Notes: generated by a model from the sequence alone, not told the origin. A stretch of DNA of 64,000 nucleotides from Clavulina sp. PMI_390 (GCA_015039315.1 WIDE01000089.1:1-64000), one strand, 5' to 3'; positions 45,636-58,212 are shown, counted from the stretch's first letter. Translations and numbers: made by a program.

Positions 45636-48059
45636 TCATGCAGCAGCGGTGGCACTATTACCCTTCGCGGCAGTCCCAGTGAACTCGTGCCAGCGGTCAT
45701 TGAAGCGCACATCTACGTGAAACGTGTGGAAAGTAAGCACAACACTCTCACACAGGGATTGTGCGCAAGAGGTACGAACCAAGTGGACGCCCGCCATAAA
45801 GATAACCCTGAAACTTGGAGATGGCGGTCTCGGCTTCAGCAGTGCTCGCAAATTGAACGACGCCGGAGCCCATCGAGCGTGTGCCACTGTAAAGGATCTC
45901 GGCGATCTCGACAGTCCCCGTAGTTTCGAAGAGGTCAATCAAGTCCTCGTTGGCTGTGGACCACGGCAACTACAATGGAAAATATAAGCATCGAACAGGT
46001 TGGATCATTCAAGTGGTGACGAGACTTACGTTGCGGACCATGATTTGCTGGCCAGGTGGGCCAGTGGGATACTCTTTAGCGCCACGTCCACCAGATGATG
46101 ATGGTCCAGTGGGGGCAAAGCTGCTCCCATTACCATTTCCAGCAGAGCGACTGCCACTATCAGGGCCTTCATAAGGAGCATAGATGTCATCAGAGAACTG
46201 GCGATCACCACGTCCTCCAAAGCCACCGCGTCCACCCATCCCGCCACGACCAAGCCCACCACGCACTCCGCGCAACCCACGGCCACGGCCACCAGAAAGA
46301 CCCGCGAAACGATCCTACAGTCGGGGGCCGATAAATATAGGGAGTCGAGGACATGTTTACCATTGACATGACGTACCTCGCGAACCTCAAGCATGCGACC
46401 ATACCACTCGTATCCGTGGTACATGCCTATATGATTGAAAAAAAGCGAAGATGAGGCAATGTTCTATGTGGACGATGCAAACGACTCACTGATAGCATTC
46501 TGTGCGTCCTTCACAGTCTCAAACACCACGGTGCCAGAACCTTTCGCGCGTCCATCGGGGGCAATATTAATATCAGCGCGAATGATATTCCCAGCTGAAC
46601 GGAACAAGTCTTTCAAGTCTTGCCAACCGGCCTGATATGGGAGCTGCAAGAATTGGGAAACAGTCAGCGAAGCAGAGGTGAAGTACTTGTGGAGAACAAT
46701 GAACTCACATTCCCAACGTAAAGTTGGTTGCCTGCAGTAGCATTTGGTGGAGCGCGAGGGCCACCATAGGCGTTATCACGGCCTCCTCCACCGGATCCAT
46801 GAGCGATAGCAGCGCCCATTTTGCCAGGAACAGGTGTGGCGCCGAAGCGAGATTCATCTTCACGATCCTATTAAAAATTCTACCTGAGGAACGATACTCA
46901 GGAGAGATGAATGTGGTAAATCACGAACCTCACGGATAAAAACTGGACGGCCGAGCAGCTGCTGCTCTGCAAGATCCCGGATGGCCCGCTGAGCTTCCTC
47001 GCGAGTCCCATACTCCACGATACTGCAACAAGAAAGCAATTGAAATGAGTACGCTGTACAATGAAAAGCAGGAGCATTTGACACGCACCCGCAGCCCTTG
47101 GAAACACCGGTTGGGGTAACGAGAACTTCGGCGAAGAGTACTTCTCCAGCTACAACCCAAAACAACCACACAATCAACATTCCAGCCCAAAGCACACTCT
47201 CAACCCCAGACCAAGCCACAAATCAAGAGCCGAATCAAACGGGTGGTGAAGTCGGTGGACGATAGCGGGGAGGGAATCTTTCTCGGAAACCAGCAAAAAA
47301 AAAACCGTCATCCGCTCGATCCCTCATCTCCACACGAGTACAGACAACGCGTCCAACCGCACCACCGCTTCCCTCAGTGAACCACAAGAGAGCAACGACC
47401 AAAATTTCAACAACAGCAACTGCAGCAGCAACACACCTCCCCGCATGAAATCCTTCAAATCCCCAAATCTGACGTCGTAACTCAGATTTCCAACATAGAC
47501 CCGATTCTCCCTCTTGCTGTTTTTGGAGAACTCGACAGCCTCTTCGTGGGGCGCGTTGATGGGTCCGCCACGGGAACGTTCGCCCCCTCCACCACCCCCA
47601 CGTCCGCCGCGGTCGCGGTCTCGGCGCGATGAACGGTGCGAGGACCGATGACCTCCTGGAGAGCGCGAGCGGCTTCGACTGCGAGGAGAATACGAGCGAC
47701 GGCGCCTTGGTCGGTCGCGCGAGCCGGAACGACGGCGTGGGGAGCGGCTGCGCGAAGGAGAGCGACGCCGAGAGCGATACTAGCGAACTGTGTCGTCAGA
47801 GGTGGCAATGGTTGGAAATATTTTGCGAAGCGCGCAAATAAGCGTGCACAAGACTCACATCATCTCTGCGATCATCGTCATATGGATCCCTGCGGTCGCT
47901 GCCTAGAATTTCGGAGCCAGCGTGCATTAGGACATCGTTCACGCTTCATCACATGTCTCAAGAGGATTAAAGGCGCGAATCGCGAGATTCCCACTCACGA
48001 TGATCCCTATCATCACCCCTCTGATCCTCGTCAACCATCTTCAAGTCTTCGTCCATCAT
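45636..48059 (-). CDS. Three-RRM SR-type mRNA-binding protein (Gbp2/Hrb1-like)
   Basis: Eleven exons in transcript order: 48059-47999, 47902-47859, 47779-47437, 47149-47089, 47022-46929, 46867-46709, 46643-46490, 46426-46377, 46314-46030, 45969-45780 and 45712-45636, giving 505 residues. The layout is an acidic start, an RS/SR-rich stretch, RRM1 (VYVGNL ... KGCGIVEY), RRM2 (LYVGNL ... KGSGTVVF), an RGG/Gly-rich linker and a C-terminal RRM3 (IMVRNL ... MGSGVVQF). This is the layout of yeast Gbp2 and Hrb1, which escort spliced poly(A) mRNA to the cytoplasm. RRM3 lacks aromatic residues in RNP2, as in proteins where the last RRM binds protein. It is divergent from MFS-2 with 487 bp between starts. 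Confidence 0.88.
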
Positions 48060-48546
48060 GTTTTAGCTGCAGAGACGACAAGTCAGGATTGCGGAGAAAG
48101 AGACGCTCGCTGTTTACGTCAGCGGGCACGTGACGTGTCGCACGTCCATTTTGGGACAGCGCGCCTTCCTCGATGCAAAGCATACTTGGAAAGGGCAAGA
48201 TTACCCTGAGTAGTATGGTCCAATGCTTAAGAAGCTTCGTAATCTCCGTTGGGGCCTCATTTTATTCGTTCCCGGTATGGACGTGGATCCCTGTTGCCTT
48301 GATTCTCAACTTGAAGTTAGATCGCCCCATTCAGGAGTTATATCAGGGGAGGGGGAATTACAACGGGCAATTCGTATGTCTGCTTCCCAGGCGACTCCGT
48401 AACTTGGATCCAGGCGAGAAAGCTAGCTACTACTAGCATGGCCCCTTATATATAGTGTTTCCAGCATCGTAACCTCCTAATACCGAACGTCCATGCCGTG
48501 ACTCCCCCCCTCTAACCATTTCGTTGTCCACGTCGTAACGTCCAGC
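48060..48546. other. Divergent promoter region, GBP2-like / MFS-2
   Basis: About 490 bp between two divergent start codons; no gene or clear repeat. A TATATATA run is at 48446-48453, about 95 bp before the MFS-2 start. Confidence 0.4.
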
Positions 48547-51289
48547 ATGTCGCGTTCCTCAGCATCTGTGTACTCAGAAGCCATTCGAAGCTCGCATGAC
48601 AGTCGGAGAAGTGGCCGCTCGCGGACGCCCGCCAGTGGGATCCTGGCCGACAATCTAGAAGGGTCCGAGCCCCGAAATTCTACAAATTCACACTCTTTTC
48701 GAGCACCGACCCCCACAGAACCCTCCGTGCATGTAGTAGCAATGAGGCAGTCCTCTTCCGCTCATTCCATGGCCATCGACGTCCAAAACTTTCGCTCCGT
48801 CTTTGAGAGCGAAGACTTCCACAGTCCCTCATCACAACACCCTAGCCAGGGCCGCAAATATCTTATGCTTTTCTTATTCTGCTTCGCAGAGTTTATGGAC
48901 TCGTTCATAGGCTCAGCTCTGTATCCCGCTATCAACGTCCTCGAAACCGATCTCAAGGTCGGACCTGCCGAAGTAACTTGGTCATTTGCTGCATACTCGG
49001 CCACCTTCGCTGCATTCCTTCTCATCAGTGGACGCGTTTCGGACGTGTATAGTGCCAGTACGTAAATTCTAATCGTCATCTGCTTCACGTATCGCCGCTG
49101 AGTGGCGTTCTAGAATGGACATTTATAGCAGGAGCAATCCTCATCGGAGCATTCTCGCTAGGAGCAGGCTTTGTGCACGACAAAGTTATATTTTTTGTCC
49201 TCAGAGCACTCGCTGGTGTGGGTGCTGCAATGACTGTTCCTTCTGCATTGAGCCTCATCGTTCAATGGTTCCCGGGAGGGGACGAGCAAGCTCGAGGGAT
49301 CGCACTTTTCGGAGGATCAGGAGCTCTGGGCAATGGTACGATCATCTCGCATCTATCTTCAGCTGATACTGATAATAGTCACATGGGTTCTGTAGTGCTT
49401 GGCGTAATCATCGGTGGTGCATTTGTCCAATGGGCCAACTGGCGATGGATCCTCTGGTTCATTGCTATAGTAGGCTTCCTTATTGCGGCGATCTCAGCTG
49501 TTACCGTGCCTCCATCTCCTAACCGCCGGGTCCAGCCGAGTCTGAAACGCCTGGATCCAGGCGGTGTTACGATGATCACCGCTGCCCTCGTGCTCTTTGT
49601 TTACGCTGCTACCTCGGGTTCCACGAAGGGTTGGGGCAATCCTGGAGTTCTCGCCCCTCTCGTGGTATCAGTTGTAATGGGCCTCCTCTTTTTCGTCTAC
49701 GAAGCGGCCATCGATCCTTCGGTTGCAGCTCTTCCGCCTTACGTTTGGGGCTACAAGAACGTTCCCATTCTCATTGGATTAGCTCTCTTGCCACTGTTCT
49801 GGTGGGCAGCTCGTGAGTCCAGCTGATTTGATCTGTGTGCTTCGATGAATCTCATCTGAAAATTTACCCTACTTAGTGTTTTTCCAACTAATGCCACTGA
49901 TGCAGGAGACCTACCACTGGTCGCCTATAATGACCTCGGTCCACTTCCTGCCAACGGGTATTTGCTCGATGGCAATCGCCAATTTCGTTCCTACCCTTGT
50001 CCGCGTAGCCTCGCCCAAGTGGGCTGTTATGATAGGACTGGGTATGGAGCTTGCAGCTTCGGTTCTGCTACCCTTTGCGGATACGCCACAGCGCTATTAT
50101 TCCTTCCTCATACCAGCTATGATTATGTGGGCTCATCGCTCCTCTTCATCCCAGTTGGCTCCATAACTGATATTTTCTCTCCAACAGTGGGACGATAGGC
50201 ACTACTATCGTATTCTCAGGTAGCAATATTGCCTTGTTCATGAATACCCCTCCTGAGATGGCAGGTGTCGTTGGTGGCATGTTCAATTCGGTACGACACA
50301 GTCTGAATCAATATTGGGGGATCCCACTCACTCATTGTTCTGTATAATTATACTTTTAGGCGCTCCAACTAGGGCTTGCGATCGGACTCGCGGTGGTTGC
50401 ATCGATTACTACATCTGTTAACCACTCTCAACATTCTCCATCCTCCAGTCCTTCCTCTTACTACGCAGGGATCGCGGCAGGCTACTGGTTCGTTCTGGGG
50501 ACAGTAGGCCTCATGACCATCCTCGTCCTTGTCTTCTATAAACCCGAGCATCACCCCTCGCACTCCCCTTCATTACCCGCCTCTGGCGTCCCACATGCAC
50601 ATAACACCACAGACATCGAGAACCGCGCAGGCGTACACCCCGGCCCAGATATGCATGAAATGTCTCCTCGCACACGTTCTATTACACCTGGCCAAGGAAG
50701 AAGCTCACACTCGCGCTCCCGTCCGCCCAGTGTTGCGTCTCGCTTCCATATCCGCAATGGCGCGCAGAGCAGGATGAGCATCGTTGCGCTTCCTGCTGCG
50801 AATGAGGAGGGCGATGACAGCTTCGACAGCGAGGAGCCAGAGGACCGAGAGGCGAGGCGAAAGATGGACAAGGGCGAGGGGTGCGATGAGGAGTCCGTCG
50901 GTGACGGTAAAGGGGATGGTCATAGCGATCATGATACGGACCCCGAGGCCGGCAAGACAGCCCAGCTGGAAGATGAGCGCCCGGACGAGTATGCCGCTAA
51001 TGCTGATGCTACGTTTGACCATCTGGTGGGCATCGCGATCGACGATTCTGATATCCCAAGTGATGAATCGCATCCTCGAGGCGAGCTGCCTCGAGTGTAC
51101 CGCTCCTCACCAGCGATCGCGTCTTCCCAGGCCCTCGCAGGTTCACTGATCGGCCCTGAGCCCCACGATCATGCCCCTCCCTCCTCCCTCTCCGACGCCC
51201 ACTCTCGAAGCTCTGTATCCTTTGACGTCCGCCGCACCCAGCAAATCGCTGGTGAAGCCACGCTCCTTCGCTCCAGCACAAGTAGTTAA
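48547..51289 (+). CDS. MFS transporter, DHA2-like, with long acidic tail
   Basis: Exons 48547-49057, 49114-49335, 49396-49812, 49877-50126, 50188-50290 and 50360-51289 give 810 residues. It is a paralogue of the transporter at 30237: two internal exons have identical lengths (417 and 250 nt) and the same phases, and GRVSD, GVIIGGAFVQW and NTPPEMAGV blocks match. Membrane segments end near IAAGYWFVLGTVGLMTILVLVF. After that follow about 250 hydrophilic residues, Ser/Pro-rich and then strongly acidic (GEGCDEESVGDGKGDG). The N-terminal region is a Ser-rich stretch of about 100 residues. The tail is absent from the sister and could serve regulation or sorting. Substrate unknown. Confidence 0.86.
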
Positions 51290-51726
51290 TGTTAACACAT
51301 GGACACTAAGACCCAAGACCAAGACCAAGACCAAGACCACGCGCATTTGCACGTCCAAGTTGTTGTTCTCTTTCCTTTCCTTTCCTTTCCTTTCTCATTG
51401 TCATTCATTGTTGTCGCCTTGCCCCATATTTAGTATCTCCTTTCGTTTTTCATTCAATGCATTACTATCGTGTACAACAACAATACCATTAACCCCTGAA
51501 AATCACACTTTTCCATCATAAAGGCCCGGCTACGCGCTCGCTTTTTTCGTGATGCCAACGAGATTCGCCCACATGGTTCGAACAGGCTCCACCTTCCTAA
51601 TTCGGCAAGTTGGCTATCTCGGCACCGAACTGAACCGACGTTCTGCTTCGTTCACTCTCCCTCTACTCCAGCTTTCTTTGGTACCACTCGTTTTCAAGCT
51701 CTCTCGCCACTGCTTGATAAGCCAAA
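51290..51726. repeat. Interval with two short tandem repeats
   Basis: A CAAGAC-type hexamer repeat covers about 51313-51338, and five copies of CTTTC cover about 51370-51395. They lie just after the MFS-2 stop, in its presumed 3' untranslated region. No gene is seen before 51727. Confidence 0.55.
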
Positions 51727-52657
51727 ATGAGCTCCGAGGCACCTTCATACCCACCGAACCATCCTATGTGAGTTGCAACCACTGCTATCGTGTGGAGCTG
51801 AGCTGGAAAGCTGAATGCACGTCACCACCATGTGCTCGATGCTTTTTTCTCTCCTTTCTATCTATGCGTTTGCTCTCCTTTGTGGATCGAACGCGCTGCT
51901 AGGAACCTTGCGTTCTTGATGCATATTGCTTCGGAAATCCCCCTTGGGATTCAGGTATGTCCTCCAACTTTTTGTGGAGCAATACCATGACGCGTACTCA
52001 CATCTGCATATGCACGACTCGTAGGGTCTTTTGGGCGTTGGCTTGCCATTCATTGAGATGACGAACACGACTGTTGTGGTGCTCAAGGTGAGCTGGCACC
52101 TCACCCCCGATTCGTCGGTCGTCGGTCGTTCATTCACTGACCGACCCCCTCGGATGTATTTTCGATTTTCGTGTTCTAGTTGTACGGTGCCTTAATCATT
52201 GGCTCGTGCATCGCTGCTCTTGCAGTCTTTGGTCTCCCTGGTGAGTCTTGCAGCTTTTATCAAATGATGACCGCCGGCCACTGATGCTGTCCTTGCCCCA
52301 CAGACCTGCACCCTGGCAAGCGAGCGGTAGTGATCATGTTGGTCGTGTACCATATGATCACGTCAACGGTCCTCATCCAAGCACCGCGTTTCATTCCGCT
52401 CTCAATGGGATCTCTTGCGGAAAGGTTCGTCACTACCGGTTCTCGGATAACAGCAGTTGATTGATGGGGGGGCTTTTATCTGTCCAGCTTCAAATTCACA
52501 CCCGAGGTTGCGTGGGGCAGTGTCCATGGATTGCTGAGTCTTGCATTTGTGTCATGGTGGCAGGCAAGTGTCTTTGGCACGTTCTCTATGTGTTCCTTGT
52601 GGTCCTAATCTTCCTTTGGCTTCATAGATGACTCTCCTCCCGGTAGGCCGAGCCTAA
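51727..52657 (+). CDS. Small four-helix membrane protein, unknown
   Basis: Exons 51727-51767, 51903-51954, 52025-52087, 52180-52240, 52304-52424, 52488-52563 and 52628-52657 give 147 residues in frame. Four hydrophobic segments are visible: around FLMHIASEIPLGIQGLLGVG, YGALIIGSCIAALAVFG, AVVIMLVVYHMITSTVLI and VHGLLSLAFVSWWQ. The last intron begins with GC (CAG|GCAAGT), the commonest non-canonical donor, with a normal AG end. The family is not recognised. The clean phases and membrane pattern support a real gene. Confidence 0.65.
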
Positions 52658-52877
52658 ATGTTGTTAGCGTTGTTGTATGTACATTCTCTGTACGCAATTC
52701 TATACCATCTCGACCCAGGCATCTATGACGAGAACGAGAAAGTATATTCCGTTGCCGGACCGTCGGCTGGAAAAGGATTCAAGGAACTGCCTCGTTGAAA
52801 TTTTTTTCGCACACCGTCTTTTTGTATTACTACCGTCTCTAAGCGCCGAGCGCACACAAGCCAGTCAGGGATCCGCG
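52658..52877. other. Promoter interval before the bHLH gene
   Basis: The bHLH frame is open upstream to an ATG at 52719, so a start there adds 53 residues. The composition changes at 52878, where MAAPPTSSP begins, and that ATG is preferred. Confidence 0.35.
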
Positions 52878-55800
52878 ATGGCGGCCCCTCCAACGTCGAG
52901 CCCAACGACAAGCCTGCACCTCCTTGACAGCTTTGGCGACAGCGTGATGCGTGGTTCTGAGCACGCTCCGTCCGACTATGCCTTTGCCGCGTTCGATCTC
53001 AACGATTATGTGTCCAATCCAGACGTCTTTGCTCCCCCGACGGCGGGCCCTTCGTCAGGCACTCCTGGTGCGACTGGGTCAAACGTCGTTGGAAATGAAG
53101 GAAGCTCTTCCGCAAGCAGTACTAGGCCCCCTCAGCACGGCGGTGAAGCTACTGTGGCGATGATGACAGAAGCACTCTCCCAAGAGCTGGAAGAGATGCA
53201 CTCGACGGGAGGCTCCTTGCACGCACCTCCCCACTATCCCGTCGCTCCTCTGCAACACCAGCGTGGAGCACCTACTCAGCCTTCACTAAGCTCTTTACGA
53301 AACCCAGACGGCTCGTCCTCGTCGCCTCATCTCAATGCGACAAACTCCACTGGTGGCCAATTGACACCGATCGCCCCTGCCGGGTCCCACTCGAATGATC
53401 CGACTACAGAACTCTTAAAAGAACAATTGTCAAAGCAAATTCAGCTCCAGAGACTGCAGCATCTTCAGAACCAACTACTCCAGCACCAGGTTCGTCCTTA
53501 CACTACCATGTCTTTTCGGCCATACCCTGAACGACCACCCTACCCTCATGAATTATGATTAGATCGACCTTATCAGTGGTAATAACTCGAATGCTTTCGA
53601 TCCTGCGCGGCTGGGTTTCGGTGGATTGCTAACACCCGGTATGCTCCACCCCACTTTTCGCTCTGCTTTGGACCAATCACTTATTTGCCTCTCCTCAGCC
53701 TCAAGCTCCGAAATGCGTCCGATGAACCAGCCAGACTACGTCTCGCCTATGCTCATGCAACAATCACAACAACTCATATACCCCACCCAACAGGACGTGC
53801 ACAATGTTAGTCCTCTTTTTTGCGCTGCTTCCCAGGCGTGGCTGAACTGATGAATGGCGATGCGCCTTGCATTGTCACAATTGCTCTTCTCAGGCCATGT
53901 ACTCGCTGATCCCTCCTAATTCGACAAACACTCCACCTAGTTCGGCTCACCCTAATCACCTCCACCAGACAATGACTGCTCCTGCATCAATGGTCTTTTA
54001 TAATTCTGGCCAACATACTCCGAATGTGGACTACTTTTCGCCTTTGACGTCGCCGGCACTCGGGCCGACTGATGCTCACGCCCATGCACACGCCCAAGCC
54101 CAAGCTGCTGCAGCTGCCGCAGAGCGCTACGCCCAAGACCAGCTGGCCGCCGCTCATGCGGGTCTCCCACCATCGCAGTTTGCAGAGCAACAGCTTGCCG
54201 CACATGGAATGCTGCAATCCTCCTCCGCTGCTCAGCAACAACAACAGCAACAGCAACAGCAGCAGCAAGCACTCCAGCGGAAACCTTCAGTGGGGAAGAC
54301 TCGAGCGAAGCGGAGATCCTCTGTTGACGAGCCTCTTGCTCGTAAGAGGCAGTCACCGAATATTGCGCCTATGCTAGCAAGCAAATCGCGCTCGTCTCGC
54401 TCGCAAGCTGGCCAAGGTCCCGATAGCTCTCCGTTCCTCCCACCTTCCCCTGCGACCAGCAAGCGTCGCTCAAAATCCAATGCGAGCGCGCTTAACCCTC
54501 ATTCTGGAACGGTCATGATGATGTCGCCAAGTACACAGTCGGGTGTATCGTCGTCAGATGGTGGCGCGATGAGTACGAGTGGTGCCCAAAATACGCCTTC
54601 CCCGGTTGATCTTGATTCACAAGCCATGCCTCCACCCGCACCTCCGTCTTCGTCCTCTACCCCAACAACGGCAGGATTCCCCTCGTCGGGAGACCGACAT
54701 GCTCTGGGGTCGTCTATTAAAGATTTCATGTCCCCAGTGACGCCTGGTTCAATCATGAACCTTGGGGGCTTCTCTCGTCTCTCAACGTCCTTCTCGCCAT
54801 CACTAGGACCACAACCAAATTCAGAAGACGGGATGGGCAGCTATTCAGGTCCAAACTCCCTTCCATCGTCGGCGCCTATTTCTCCATTGGTTGAGATGGC
54901 ATCGTTGGGCCCTGGTGCGAGTGGCCGAGCGAGTCCGATGGCCACAGATGAACCGTCTGTATTCCAGCCTGTTCAGCAGCAGCCGCCTCCTACCCATACT
55001 CAAGCTCCAGCCACATCCTCTGGAGCTGGGCCAAGTAAGGCGTCCCCAGCCGTAAAAGCTACAGTGCCTACTACGCGCACTCGAGCATCGTCTAAGGCCG
55101 CAAAGGCTGCGACTATTATTCCACATGCCGTGCCTCCCGCTCCTGCAAGTTCATCCCCCACTCGCAACCGTTCTTCTTCCATCTCTCCTGCCATTCTACC
55201 CCGTAATCCTGGTGTGGCGGCTGCTCCCCGGGTTGGAGCTAGTCCGGGCCTGAAGCCCATCTTACCCGGTGGAGGAGCTGATCCAGTCCACCTCTCCCTC
55301 AAATCGAATTACCAAAACATTCTTGAGGGCAGAGGAAAGGACTCGGGAATACCAGGAGCCAGTAGTGTTGCTGGGTTCGATGGTAGCCCTACAGCCTCTA
55401 TGATTGGCATGGGCACTCCTGGGATGAACATGGGCATGAGCATGGGTATGAGCATGAGCCCACTCATAGGGATGGGCGGATTCGGAGCGAATGTCCCTCC
55501 TGTAGTCAAGAAAACTTCCCACAAGGCAGCTGAGCAGAAACGGCGCGACTCGCTGAAGTCTGGCTTTGATGATCTCCGCATCTTGCTACCTGCCATCACA
55601 TACGACCCAGAGAAGGATGGTGAGAATGGGGAGCGTCCTGCAGGGAGCTTGCCTCCTAGGGGTCCACCGCGAAATATGCCTGGTGTAGCGAACGAGCACC
55701 CGAATCGCGGAGTCAGCAAGTTGGCGTTGTTGCGCGCGGCGAACGAGCATATTGTGCGTTTGCAGAGGCGCGTGGATCGGAGGGACGATATGATGGAGAA

Positions 55801-56188
55801 GATGAGGCGCGAATTGGAGGCGTTGAGGTTGGAGGTTGGGTTGGGGAGTACCGTGGAGCCTGTTGATGAGGAAGCAGAAGAGGACGCTGACAACAATGGT
55901 GATGCGGACGCGGATGGCGATGCTGACGCAGAAGATGCTGGGCCCCTGGCCGCAGGAGGGGATTCTGCTCCTGGCAGCAGTGCTGCTTCTACTGCGTCAA
56001 CTGCCTCCACAGCCGTGTCGTCTGCACGAAAACCAATGATATGGAAGGATATGCCTCTCGTGGACCTGGCATTCGACCTGGACGCCATCGAGAGGGATGA
56101 AGAGGAAGAGAGGACCGCGAGGATAGCTGCACGCCCCTCTGAACGCCTGGCAAAACTTGCCGCTACTGCTGGCGGTGGCGCTAGCTAG
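52878..56188 (+). CDS. bHLH transcription factor with polyglutamine tract
   Basis: Exons 52878-53489, 53563-53638, 53699-53805 and 53894-56188 give 1029 residues. The basic region HKAAEQKRR (residues 808-816) has His, Glu and Arg at the three DNA-contact positions, the class that reads CACGTG. Helix 1 is followed by an unusually long loop of about 36 residues (DPEKDGENGERPAG...). Helix 2 (SKLALLRAANEHIVRLQ) continues into a heptad-like zipper to about residue 911. A run of 12 Gln lies at about 379-391, with Pro/Ser/Ala-rich activation-like regions on both sides. The C-terminus is Asp/Glu-rich and Ala-rich. The protein is nuclear and probably dimeric. The exact orthologue is not known to me. 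Confidence 0.85.
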
Positions 56189-56637
56189 TATAATAAGATC
56201 CCATGTTCCGCTGCGGTATCGCATTTACTTTATTCTCTCTTCCTTTCCTTCCCATGAACTTATTCTTTTTTTCATTCACTCTTCTTATGCTTCGCCATGA
56301 TCATCTTTTCAAGTGTTCCCTCTCTCTCATCATGTTGTGCTGCAATTGGTCTCAAACTCTTCGTTCGTCCCGCTGTGTTTCTGCTAGATTCAACCATGTA
56401 TCTGCTTACTGGACTTACGCCTTTTACCCGTCTGCATGCTCTCGCGTATATCCATGATTAAACTAACAGTGTATGCGATCTTGTCATCAGGAAACTTGAT
56501 CTGTGACGAGAACCGATGTGACCTGACGTGTGGTCCTTTTGAGCTTCCGACTCCCAACATATCAACGCGACTCCCCGAAGCCCCCCTCCCTCTGAGTCTG
56601 GGTACCACTTGTGTCTACCCTATTCTCTTTCAGCTGC
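56189..56637. other. Interval between bHLH gene and F-box gene
   Basis: 3' flank of the bHLH gene and promoter of the next gene; no further feature is seen. Confidence 0.4.
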
Positions 56638-58212
56638 ATGTCTCTAAGACCATTTACCTCCAACACTCATTCCCCACTGCCCCCACCCTCTCGAGTGGCG
56701 TCAGCGCCTCCAATTCTCCTCACGACAATCGACAACAGTGCCAGGCTCCCAAACGAGATCATTAGCGAAGTCTTTCTTTGCTGTCTTGAAACCTTCCAGG
56801 AGAAGGATCAAAGGAGTCGGAGATTGCGAGCTCTTGCAGCGATATGTGCAGTCTGTCGGAGGTGGCGCAAAATTGCGATATCTACCCTACGACTTTGGTC
56901 TTCCATTGTCTTCCATTTGAAGGATCCCCGCAAGGGTTCTCTCGAGCGCGTTACGGAAAGGGCGAAAGTGCACCTTGCTCGAGCGGGGAAGCGGGTTCCG
57001 CTGGACATATCATTTGATTGCTCTGGATGGAACAACGGGATCGTCAATATGTTTGATATCGACTATGACGATCCTCACCGCCCTCCGCCGGACGATCCGA
57101 CGCAGATATTCCATGAGCTCATTAGCCCATATTATACAAGGAGTCGGACTCTCCACCTAGTTCTCAGTTGGGATGATGCGAAGGTCATCCTACCTGTCCA
57201 AGGCCCTCTTCCCAAATTGCTTTCATTTCACTGCTCGGTTGATAATGGAATGCGAACCCCGGTAGCGCTTTGGGGAGACAGTGGGATGTCACTCTCTGCG
57301 CTAGAGCATCTGGATCTGATGACTTCCGGCCCTTTGATCCTCAATCTCCAAGACTGCCCCTCCCTTCGCTCGTTACGCTTGAGCGGCGAAGTGATTATCT
57401 CGGGGTTAGATGGTGCAAAGACGTCCTCGCTCACCCCTCCCATAATCCCTCCAGCTCAAGAATTATCTTCTTTACGATCGCTCCACTTAACCGAGGGACT
57501 CCCTTGGGAGGGTGTTTTGTCGCTGCTCGGTCGGGCAACTAATGTGACGGAGGCACAGATCTGTCTCTCAGAACCATATCCCTCCAATTCAAATCTAGAA
57601 TTCTCCGCTGAGATGCCATTGCTCCGCAATCTGATAACCCGACACGTAGAGTTTGTTTCTGAACACATGCAGGCACCACAGGTCACCCATATTGTCATAG
57701 ATGACATACCTAAGCAATGGGAATGGGTTGACTGCGAATTTTCTGGCTTCCGCGCACTCAGGGGCCTGAAGTTCAAAGACTCATCGTATGAGCGCGAAAT
57801 GGGCCATTATGCTGCCATCGGCAACATTCCCTACTTCTCAATCTCTCAACTGTCCTTCTTTGGCGTCCTCGAGCTTTTGAGAAGGCTGCAGCGCCCGCCC
57901 ACTCGGCGCATGGCTTGGAACGATACACCAAAATACGACGGAGAAAAGTTCCTGAGAAATCCAGACCTCTTTTCGTTACGCCTGTTGGTGATCGAATGCT
58001 CGATGTTGCTCTCCCCTACTGAGCGAGCTCATTGGGCAAGAGAATGCAAGGCCATAGCAGAATGGATGCCAAAACTGCGTATTCGGATTGCCGGGAAAAC
58101 GTATGATGGACCCGAGGTCGATGTCGACGAGATCGAGAGGCTTGAAAGCGAAGCTCAAGCAGCAGGATGGAGGGACATGGAGGATGTGATTCCGAGCTTG
58201 AGCCACTTATAG
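56638..58212 (+). CDS. F-box-like protein
   Basis: An intronless frame of 524 residues starts at the ATG at 56638; the upstream in-frame codon at 56611 is GTG. The F-box-like domain is ARLPNEIISEVFLCCLETF, then AAICAVCRRWRKIAISTLRLWSSI, the typical form of mushroom F-box proteins. Downstream there are leucine-rich stretches (LSALEHLDLM, CPSLRSLRLSG, LSSLRSLHL) that look like degenerate leucine-rich repeats. It is not close to the three F-box genes at 32933-37988. Likely an SCF substrate adaptor of unknown target. Confidence 0.75.
   Translation: MSLRPFTSNTHSPLPPPSRVASAPPILLTTIDNSARLPNEIISEVFLCCLETFQEKDQRSRRLRALAAICAVCRRWRKIAISTLRLWSSIVFHLKDPRKGSLERVTERAKVHLARAGKRVPLDISFDCSGWNNGIVNMFDIDYDDPHRPPPDDPTQIFHELISPYYTRSRTLHLVLSWDDAKVILPVQGPLPKLLSFHCSVDNGMRTPVALWGDSGMSLSALEHLDLMTSGPLILNLQDCPSLRSLRLSGEVIISGLDGAKTSSLTPPIIPPAQELSSLRSLHLTEGLPWEGVLSLLGRATNVTEAQICLSEPYPSNSNLEFSAEMPLLRNLITRHVEFVSEHMQAPQVTHIVIDDIPKQWEWVDCEFSGFRALRGLKFKDSSYEREMGHYAAIGNIPYFSISQLSFFGVLELLRRLQRPPTRRMAWNDTPKYDGEKFLRNPDLFSLRLLVIECSMLLSPTERAHWARECKAIAEWMPKLRIRIAGKTYDGPEVDVDEIERLESEAQAAGWRDMEDVIPSLSHL

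Noticed and set aside
51313..51338. CAAGAC repeat read as coding (KTKTKT)
   Set aside because: It lies after the MFS-2 stop codon, and the frame has no partner in the sister gene; a simple repeat in the 3' untranslated region is the better reading.
55309..56088. Antisense open frame of 259 codons opposite the bHLH domain
   Set aside because: It is a mirror of the GC-rich bHLH coding sequence; the sense frame has a clear domain.
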